Assembly (NCBI RefSeq): GCF_002288925.2
Contig: NW_022098045.1
Coordinates: forward strand, 5,305,519-5,369,518
Reading direction: 5' to 3'
Length of the DNA stretch: 64,000 bases
From: Delphinapterus leucas
Taxonomy: Eukaryota > Chordata > Mammalia > Artiodactyla > Monodontidae
Shown here: in pieces, positions 56,578 through 64,000 of the stretch
How the letters are laid out: each line of letters starts with the position of its first letter
Numbering within the stretch: the first letter of the stretch is position 1
Notes under the pieces: generated by a model
Told to the model about the DNA's origin: nothing
Seen by the model: the letters and a program-made list of their open reading frames with translations, nothing else
The model's database searches: none
Position numbers and translations under genes: made by a program

Positions 56578-56970
56578 TGGTATATTAGTTTCCTAGAGCT
56601 GCTGTAACAAATTACCACAAACTGGGAGACTTGGAACAACAGAAAATTAATTTCTCTCACAGTTCTGGACTCCAGAACTCTGAAAGAGGATCCTTCCTTG
56701 TCCCTTCCTGGTGCTGGTGGCTCCTTGGCTGTGGCAGCTAACTTCAATCTCTGTCTCTGTCTTTCCATGGCCTTCTCCCCTATGTTACTCTGTGTCTTTT
56801 TCTGTCTTTTGTAAGGACACTCTCATTGGATTTAGGGCCCACCCTAATCCAGTATGATCTCATTTCAAGCCTTATCTTAATTACGTCTGCAAAGACCCCA
56901 TTTCCAAATAAGGTCACATCCCGAGGTTCCATAACCTGAATTTTTGAGTGACACTATTCAACCCACTACA
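56578..56970 (-). mobile_element. MLT1-type LTR (ERVL-MaLR), antisense
   Basis: 'ttagtttcctagagctgctg', 'taacaaattaccacaaactg', 'tctcacagttctgga' and 'ccaaataaggtcacatccc' are the complement of an MLT1 LTR. The flanks aagga/aatga are a plausible but imperfect 5-base duplication. Solo LTR, no coding sequence. Confidence 0.8.
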
Positions 56971-56996
56971 AATGAGTAGAACAATAGTCATGACAG

Positions 56997-57128
56997 GGAC
57001 TTCCCTGACGGTTGAATGGTTAAGATTCTGCACTTCCAGTGCAGGAGGCATGGGTTTGATCCCTGGTCGGGGAACTAAGATCCCGCAAGCTGCATGGCAC
57101 GGCCAGGAAAAAAAAAATAATAATAATA
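56997..57128 (+). mobile_element. Short CHR-type SINE
   Basis: 'ggacttccctgacggttga' head, 'gggtttgatccctggtcgg' B box, A tail with (aat)n. Short flanking repeat atgacag at 56990-56996 and 57129-57135. Confidence 0.9.
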
Positions 57129-57360
57129 ATGACAGAAACCCTCCTCCCAAACTCAGAGGGTGTTTGAGACCAGGTTTCCCCAAAACCAATACGCAGCCAA
57201 AGACGCAAAACTTTCCAAAGCCAGGCTACAGAGCAACCCTAATGAATACACAAGAAAATAGAAAACTTCAAATTGTAGGGTTCCCAATAGACATGCAATC
57301 TTCTGAACTGAACTTCCAAAAACTTAAAACAATTTAAAATGCACATGTAATGCACAAAAT

Positions 57361-57993
57361 TGTAACTGAGCAGGACCCCATGGGGCCTTCCCAGAACAGA
57401 CTCCCCTGACCCCCATGTCCTCCGCCTGCCTCTTGTCTATAGAAAAACTGTAGCCTCCTAGGCCTTCCCTGAGTTCCAAAGAGTAAATTTCATCAGAGGA
57501 GTGAGAAAATGCAGAAAGAGTGAAAAACAGTCAAGCAAGACAAAATAATAATAGTTTAGCCATTAAACAAAGTCAAGAACCTTTAGTTCCTCCTCAAGGG
57601 CTACAGATAATCTTCTGAGCCACGTCCTTTCAGCTGTTTTGCAGATACTGAAACCCCCACCAGGTGGAAGAAATTAACTGCATGCTGCCCACAAGCCTGT
57701 AGACCCCAGACTGGTTGGAACCAGAAGGTTGATGACGTTGACTCCCGATGACGTCACCACCAACCAATCAAAAGAATATCCACGAGCTGATCACACACCT
57801 CACAACCGCCTCCCTCACCTTGTGTTTAAAAACCTTTCCCTGAAAGCGCTGGGGAGTGCCAGTCTTTTAAGCATTAGCTGCCCTGGACTCCTTGCTTGAT
57901 GCCCTGCAATAAACACTTCACTTTCCTTCATCACAACCGGTGTCTTGGCTTTACTGCATGCAGGCAAGCGGACCCAAGTTTGGTTCGGTGACA
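57361..57993 (+). mobile_element. Solo LTR, ERV1-like, with clean ends
   Basis: It begins TGTAACTGAG and ends ...GGTGACA, and is flanked by aaat at 57357-57360 and 57994-57997, the 4-base duplication typical of gammaretrovirus-like elements. It carries a CRE-type tgacgtca near 57744, a CCAAT box near 57759, a TATA-like 'gtttaaaaacc' near 57823 and an AATAAA near 57908. No internal region remains, so it arose by LTR-LTR recombination. Confidence 0.78.
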
Positions 57994-58054
57994 AAATGAG
58001 AAATTTTGCTTCGAAATTATACATGAGCTTGAAATGAGCTACTTACTATTTAGA

Positions 58055-58204
58055 AAGATCAAACAATTAAAAGCACGAAGTCTGGGTTAGATTCCTGATT
58101 TCTCAATTCACTTACCCTGCAATTTGAGGCCCGTTACTGCCCTTCTCCAGGTCTCGTCTTCCTCATCAGTAAATTAGGGATAATAATATTACCTGTCTTC
58201 CGGG
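58055..58204 (+). mobile_element. MIR SINE relic, left part
   Basis: 'gaagtctgggttagattcct', 'cagtaaattagggataataa' and 'tattacctgtcttccgggg' follow MIR order and break off near 58205. The right part appears to resume at about 59096. Confidence 0.7.
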
Positions 58205-59095
58205 GTTGTGCAAAAAAACCCCTCAGTTCTCCTCTTGTGTTCTCCTTTAGTCTCACACTACTGCCACACTCAGAACACTTCTGATACCAGAGGTGTGTGG
58301 GTTTTTTCCCACACCAAGTAATTCTCTGTGACACCAGCTGTGTGTGTCTTACAATTTAACTCAGTTCTGATACTGTCTGCCTGGAGATAGCATCAAATCC
58401 CACAGGTTAAGGGCTCAGTCCTACAAGACTGTTCCCGCTCCACTTCAGATGCCAATCACAAGTCCAGGTTTTCACCTGTCCCCCTGACTGATGAGCTATA
58501 GACAACCCTTTCCTTCCTCAGAATCAATTAATTTGCTACAGCAGCTCAGAGGACTCAAGAAAACAGTTCACTTACCGTTTACCAGTATATTATAAAAAGA
58601 TATAATAAAGGATACAGATGAACATCCAGATGGAAGAGATGCATAGGGCAAGCTATGTGGCTTCCATGCCCTCTCCGGGTGTACCCTTCCCCCAGCACCA
58701 TCATGTGTTCACCAACCTGGAAGCTCTCAGAACCCCGTCCTTTGGGGATTTTTATGGCGGCTTCATCACGTAGGCATGATTGATCACCAGCCCATTTCCA
58801 GCCCCTCTTCCGTCTCTGGAGAAGGGAGGGTGGTGCTGAAAATTCCAAGCTTCTAATTATGGTTTGATCTTGCTGGTGACCAGCCCCCATGCAGGAGCCC
58901 ACCCAGAGTCACCTGACTAAAAGAAAAGACACGGCTATCACCCAGGAAACTCCAAGGGATTTAGGAACCGGGGTTAAAGACCCTATGTTAGAACGAAAGA
59001 TACTCCTAGTGCTCTTACCACTTAGGAGATGTCAGTGGTTTTAGGAGCTCTGTGCCAGGAACCACGGACAGAGACCAGTATATATATTTTCTAAC
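58205..59095. mobile_element. LTR-like element splitting a MIR (MER21-like?)
   Basis: 'gttcaccaacctggaagctc', 'ggcttcatcacgtaggcatg', 'ctggtgaccagcccccatg' and 'ttttaggagctctgtgcca' are phrases I associate with an ERVL-class LTR of the MER21 group. MIR-like sequence on both sides suggests insertion into a MIR. The boundaries and orientation are approximate. Confidence 0.5.
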
Positions 59096-59200
59096 ACCTC
59101 ACAGGTCAGAATAAAGACGAAAAGAGATAATGCATGCAGAGTGCCTTGCCTAGGACCTGGCATGTGGAAACTGCTCAATAAATGTCAACTCATTGTTTTA
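59096..59200 (+). mobile_element. MIR SINE relic, right part
   Basis: 'agagtgccttgcctaggacc' followed by 'tgctcaataaatgtcaactc' is the MIR 3' part. Confidence 0.65.
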
Positions 59201-59307
59201 GGAGGCTGTTAACAGTGGAGAATGAATTTGTTGAGGGGATGGAGAGAGTTATGAAGCTAAAGCCTAAGAGCATATTATAAGACCCAAGCAAGAGATTGTT
59301 TACATTT

Positions 59308-59641
59308 TTAAAAATTAATTAATTGATCTATTTTATTTTTGGCTGCGTTGCGTCTTCGTTGCTGCGCGTGGACTTTCTCTAGTTGTGGCGAGCGGGGGCT
59401 ACTCTTCGTTGAGGCGCATGGTCTTCTCATTGCAGTGGCTTCTCTTGTTGCAGAGCGCGGGCTCTAGTCGCGCAGGCTCAGTAGTTGTGGCTCGCGGGCT
59501 CTAGAGCGCAGGCTCAGTAGTTGTGCACGGACTTAGTTGCTCCGTGGCACAAGTAAGGGATCTTCCTGGACCAGGGCTCGAACCCGTGTCCCCCGCATTG
59601 GCAGGCGGATTCTCTAGCACTGTGCCACCGGGGAAGTCCCA
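59308..59641 (-). mobile_element. CHR-type SINE, antisense, full length
   Basis: 'ttggctgcgttgcgtcttcg' at the tail side, then the head complement 'gtgccaccggggaagtccc'. Perfect 15-base duplication agattgtttacattt at 59293-59307 and 59642-59656. Confidence 0.95.
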
Positions 59642-59906
59642 AGATTGTTTACATTTAAGAAGAAAAAATAATTTACATTTTCCAAGGCCTGGCCTATATT
59701 CCTACTAACTGCAATAGCTAGAGTGGCAGTTTTCAGAATGTATAATCGTTTGGGGACATCTGGGAATCTCCCAAACTCTTTGAGGGAGTCGTTGAAGCCT
59801 TTTTCACTCTCGTGCCCTCATGAGGGTGCTATGGCATTTCCTAGAGGCTTCCTGACATGTGATGTCACACCTGACAGAAGCAGATATGAGAATCCAGCTG
59901 TCTATC

Positions 59907-60028
59907 TTTTTTTTTTTTTGGCCTCACCAAGCAGCTTGTGGGATCTTAGTTCCCAGACCAGGGACCAAACCCGGACCCCCGGCAGTGGAAGCACAGAGTC
60001 CTAACCACTGGACCACCAGGGAATTCCC
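59907..60028 (-). mobile_element. Short CHR-type SINE, antisense
   Basis: T run, 'ggcctcaccaagcagcttgt', head complement 'ggaccaccagggaattccc'. Duplication ccagctgtct at 59894-59903 and 60029-60038. Confidence 0.92.
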
Positions 60029-60038
60029 CCAGCTGTCT

Positions 60039-60944
60039 TTTATTAAGCCAGACATTAACGATACTTACAAAAAATGTAAAACAATGACACTTCTATCGCT
60101 GAATTTTTTGGAAAAATATTTGTCAACATATACATTTATTATTGTTATTTTAAAGAGAATGAAGAAATTAAAACGTTAAAGATTTCTGCTTTAATCCAGG
60201 TACAGTAAATTTCAATAGATATAATCCAGATAAACAACAGGTCTTGAATTCTCAATAATTTTTTAATAGTGCAAAGAGTCCTAAAACCAAAAAGTTGGAG
60301 AACCTGTGGTCTAGAGGAGCACATGATATGCCTCAGGGCCAAATAGTTTGGCATCACACCAGGTAATCACTGGATAGAAGTGGGCTCTACATTTACTTTC
60401 AGAGATTATTACATCATCGGCATAACTTTTAGGAGTTTTATGGGGAAAGCAATGTGGAATCCAAGTTTCCATAATATATCCATTTCATTTGCTCCTGAGC
60501 AATTGTTCCGATTAGGGCAGAGCTCCATTCGTTGCAAAAATCAGCTATCTACTCAGGACAAAGGGGAACACGAAGTTCACCACTGAAAACTCAGACTGTG
60601 ACATCTATTTGTGTTCTAGTTTCCAGCTTAAAGTCCCCTTATTTCACATCCTTTCTTACTTCATTCACCTTGGAATTGCCAATTTTATTTGCAATAAATT
60701 GAACACTACTCAAGCCTTTACTCAGAAGTTAGATCACACCTTTGTTTTTTGTTGTCCTTGTTATGTTTCCAGAATTCCTGACATTTCTTTCTATGACATA
60801 AAGGGTCATATTTTATACCATGTGACCCCATCCTAACTGGCCACAGCAGACTGAACTGGAATTGGACACTTAATCCAGAAATAGCCAGTTGTGGCTTATC
60901 TATGATGTGTGTTCTCTCTGCTAGTCTGGCTTCCCTGTCCTATA
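60039..60944. other. Unique sequence, no gene seen
   Basis: Short open frames only, with no recognised motif. AT-rich. Confidence 0.4.
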
Positions 60945-61130
60945 TTTTTAAAATCACCTAGGAGCGTGCTCAGGCTTCTCTGATTAGAAAGCAAAACAAA
61001 ACAAAACAAAAAAACACACGGAGCTGGTTAAAAAGACAGATTCTCAGGCCTTTGTCTTGGAGATTCTGATTCAGGAGTTTGGATGGGGCCTGTGAACGAA
61101 TTTGTTTAACGAGGTTCCACATGTGTCTTT
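60945..61130. mobile_element. MER5-like hAT relic with (aaaac)n run
   Basis: 'aaaatcacctaggagcgtgc' and 'ttggagattctgattcagg' match the MER5A-type hAT element. An (aaaac)n run at about 60993-61015 lies inside. Confidence 0.5.
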
Positions 61131-61194
61131 ATCAGGGCACTTTGCAGAACAAGTGCCTGTTGTATAAAGGCATTGGGAAGTCCCAGGTATGGAA

Positions 61195-61345
61195 TAGACC
61201 AGGGATTTTCAGTCTTCGGTGACCATACCAGCTACTTGGATCTGCCGCAGAGATGATGACTAAGTAGATCTGGCCCGGGGCCCAGGAATGACCATTTTAC
61301 CCCCTCACGTGTCTGATGTGAACGCTCAAGTTTGAGAATGGCCAA
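61195..61345. mobile_element. Second MER5-like hAT relic (low confidence)
   Basis: 'ccagggattttcagtcttcg' at one end and 'caagtttgagaatggcc' at the other look like degenerate hAT inverted ends. Confidence 0.4.
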
Positions 61346-62184
61346 GAGTGAGATCATTTCATCAGATTATTTTGCTTCTGCAATTCCCTACCATGAAAGA
61401 ATGAAATTTTTTTTTGAATGAAAGGTAAATAATGAAGTGAGGACAATTTTGGAATAGATTCCCCTATCCCTGCTCCAGGGGAAGGTTGAGCAGGATGAAG
61501 GGTCCAGGGGAATTTAAATACAGTTCTGGGATATTTAGGGCCTGAGCCTGGGGTAGGGGCGAGGCAGGAGGGGCACAGAGAATCTCCATTCCTTCCCTCC
61601 TTCGTGGCAGCTGCTCCATCCAAACTCTACCAAACACCAGCACCGACACTGACACTGAAAATGTGCCTGACAGTTAGAACCGGTTGGAACAGTCACGCAA
61701 CGTTGTAAATGCCTTTGTAAACTGCAACACAGACTGTCTTGGTGAAGATAACAAATTACACCCTGAAGCTTCCCATCCCTGGAATCTCATTAGTAGCAGC
61801 TCGCAGGCCACCCAGCCAGAAATCAGGATACTGGTTCTCAGAGAAGTACTTATCTTTACTATCAGACGATCACATTCACTTATTTTCTGAGAAGGTCCAA
61901 TGACACTTTGCTTATTCTCCTTCCTGGACAGAACTTAATCACTTGCACCAGCTTGATTTGGTGCAATAGGTATTTGTTTCTCCTACTGGAAAAGTATTCT
62001 CTGGTCACCTCTCAGGATTCACAATGAATCTCTACCTCTTGGTTTCTCTTAGTCCCAGTCACTTCCTCTTGGATGTGGACCCAGAAGCTCCAAGAGACAA
62101 ACTTTATTTTTCTCGGTAGCAATCTATCCCCATCTATCAAACTGTATATTGGCCCATTTATTTTGTTTTCTTCCTTCCTCCACT
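61346..62184. other. Unique sequence, no gene seen
   Basis: No repeat or gene recognised. Confidence 0.4.
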
Positions 62185-62300
62185 AGAATGTAGGTTCCAT
62201 ATGAGGGCATAGTTTTGGTCTGTTTTGTTCTCTGGGCCTAAAACAGTGTGCCTGGTTCTTAGTAGACCTTTAGTAAGTATTTGTTGAAGGGATAAATAAA
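62185..62300 (+). mobile_element. L2 3' end relic
   Basis: 'tagaatgtaggttccatatg', 'ttctctgggcctaaaacagt' and 'agtatttgttgaagggat' are typical L2 3' wording. Confidence 0.65.
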
Positions 62301-62693
62301 CAGGTTTTATTTCTGTCCAGATGGGGGAAGGGAAGGTAGAATGGCTGAAGTTTTGCTGAGCCAAAAGGAAAGGAGAGAGTGGTGGGTTCTAGGGTCCAGG
62401 GTTAGACACAGAATGTTATTTAAGGAAATGATATACCATGGCAAAGACACAATCAGAACTGAATTTAATGTAGAGGAGCTTCAAGGCCCTCATCCTGGAC
62501 AAACACAAAGCACTAAGACCAAAGGGCCACTGGACAGGAACTAAGGATGGGATCACGGAGCCCAGAGATTGGACGTAATGTCAGCAGGTGAGCAGAGGGA
62601 AAGGGTGAGGCAGGTGCATCAGCAGAGTTACACCTGAACCAAATTCTGCTTCCTACTGCTTTCCCCTTGTAAGAGTAGGGCTTTAAAAACTGA

Positions 62694-63003
62694 TTTTTAA
62701 AAAAATAAATTTATTTTTGGCTGCGTTGGGTTTTCGTTGCTGCACGCGGGCTTTCTCCAGTTGCGGTGAGTTGCGGCTACTCTTCATTGCGGTGCGTGGG
62801 CTTCTTAATGCGGTGGCTTCTCTTGTTGCAGAGCACGGGCTCTAGGTACGCGAGCTTCAGTAGTTGTGGCACGTGGGCTCAGTAGTTGTGGCGCACGGGC
62901 TTAGTTGCTCCATGGCATGTGGGATCTTCCCGGACCAGGGCTCAAACCCGTGTCCCCTGCATCGACAGGCGGACTCTCAACCACTGAGCCACCAGGGAAG
63001 CCC
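62694..63003 (-). mobile_element. CHR-type SINE, antisense, full length
   Basis: 'ttggctgcgttgggttttcg' at the tail side and the head complement 'ccactgagccaccagggaag'. The direct repeats are not obvious. Confidence 0.92.
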
Positions 63004-63289
63004 GAGAAATGTGTTTATAAGGAAGAGAAGTAGTCACAAAAGGGGAAGGGGTGATGTAACAGCAGGGGGCAGAAGCAGGTCAACCCAGGTAAAGGGACTT
63101 CAATTATGTCGAAGGAAAAAGTCAGTCTTTATTTCTGAATGTGTTCATTAACATTTTCCTACAGTATTCTTTCTAGTCAGAATCAGTTAGCTCTCCTTTT
63201 TACAGATAATACAATAGCAACTTTAAAGATATTTACATTGATAAAGTTTTACTATGTCATTCTAACAATATAGTGTGGTGGGGAGAAGC
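63004..63289. other. Unique sequence, no gene seen
   Basis: Nothing recognised between the SINE and the MIR. Confidence 0.4.
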
Positions 63290-63500
63290 AAATTCTTCGA
63301 TATCAGCCTCAACCAATTTTATTGCCTGTTCTGCTACTTGCTAAGGGTGTAACTTTGGGCAGATGACTTGTCCTTTCTTTGCCTTAGTCTCTTCATCTAT
63401 AAGATGGGAATGGTATAAGAGCTATTGCCTCCTAACGTTATTGTGAGAATTAAATGAATTAATATGTGTAAACACTTAGAACGTGTTAGCTGTTATTATT
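63290..63500 (+). mobile_element. MIR SINE relic
   Basis: 'gtaactttgggcagatgact', 'catctataagatgggaatgg' and 'taaacacttagaacgtgtta' in MIR order. Confidence 0.85.
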
Positions 63501-64000
63501 ATTACAATGTGGCATGCTAAGCCATATGCATTGCTTATGTCATAGAAATGAACATGGATCATTAAATCATACTGACATTTATTGGCCTTGGAGTGTCCAC
63601 TGCAAGAGTTAATGAACTTTGGGCTCCGTCTTGCACTGGGTCTGACTAGGCCCCAGGCTCCATGCCTCTCCATTGTTGGGAGGAGACTAGACCTCAGATC
63701 TTTGTACTTTGGGATTATTTGAACCTGAAACTGCAACAAAGGGAGGGCAGTTTATTTGGGGAGGTTTTACTCATGTTGCCAGGGAAAGTGATTGCTTTTC
63801 CAACCTTCTATCCCACTCAGTCCAGAGTCACTACTGTTCAGTAGACTTTTAAAGACACCAGTGGATACCCTCAGAAGCATCTAAAACACTTAAACCAGGG
63901 CCTGAGACTTTCTGTGCTGCCCTTCTTGTAATCTACACAGATTCTTCCTATAGGACTTGTGAAATGTTGTAGCTCTATATTAACAAGTGGAATGTCTGTA
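63501..64000. other. Unique sequence to the window end, no gene seen
   Basis: Short open frames on both strands have no recognisable motif. Confidence 0.4.

Noticed and set aside
1..64000. Search for CRISPR-like arrays, tandem gene clusters, rRNA or functional tRNA genes
   Set aside because: No regularly spaced repeats or intact RNA genes were seen; tRNA-like heads belong to SINEs.

Overview
The window is mammalian nuclear DNA, most probably from a cetacean. The main evidence is the repeat content. There are about 18 tRNA-derived SINEs of the cetartiodactyl CHR type (A/B-box head reading 'cttccctggtggcgcagtgg', poly(A) tail, long target-site duplications), and two of them (47383-47572 and 50532-50741) look like the sequence I associate with toothed whales. 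There are also several generations of LINE-1, plus old MIR, L2, hAT/Tigger and LTR relics. No bacterial, plasmid or phage signal is present. I found no host gene with recognisable introns and exons. The only recognisable host coding sequence is an intronless RPL13 retrocopy. Most open frames in the window are L1 fragments or chance frames.

Layout. 1-4271: 3' two thirds of an L1 (L1-A), cut by the window edge. 4277-8270: older L1 wreckage carrying two SINEs and a truncated 3'-end insertion. 8383-22700: a full-length but decayed outer L1 (L1-B). A younger full-length L1 (L1-C, 11097-17980) sits inside it with an 18-bp perfect target-site duplication, along with two SINEs and one inverted L1 scrap. 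22.7-30 kb: repeat-poor DNA with a CpG island at about 25.9-26.6 kb, the best candidate here for a host promoter. 30-48.9 kb: mostly old unique-looking DNA with SINEs, MIR/L2 relics, a 1.1-kb truncated L1 and a Tigger-like element. 48.9-52.8 kb: the 5' half of an ancient minus-strand L1. 54.0-55.1 kb: a SINE directly abutting the RPL13 retrocopy. 55.9-59.1 kb: four LTR-like segments (two ERV1-type solo LTRs, an MLT1-type LTR, and an LTR-like block splitting a MIR). 59.3-64 kb: more SINEs and old relics.

How the parts relate. The L1s supply the machinery (ORF1p RNA chaperone; ORF2p endonuclease/reverse transcriptase) that mobilises L1s, SINEs and processed mRNAs such as RPL13. None of the three recent L1s is intact: L1-A lost an RT catalytic aspartate, L1-B is riddled with insertions, and L1-C has a nonsense codon in ORF1 and several breaks in ORF2. 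Comparing L1-B with L1-C side by side shows a replaced 5' UTR and a shortened inter-ORF spacer. L1-A and L1-C share one in-frame ORF2 stop codon that L1-B lacks. I did not find a convincing new biological system. The items most worth checking are the shared stop codon, the CpG island, and the full-length RPL13 frame with its initiator changed to GTG. Repeat family names are from memory and would need RepeatMasker to confirm.
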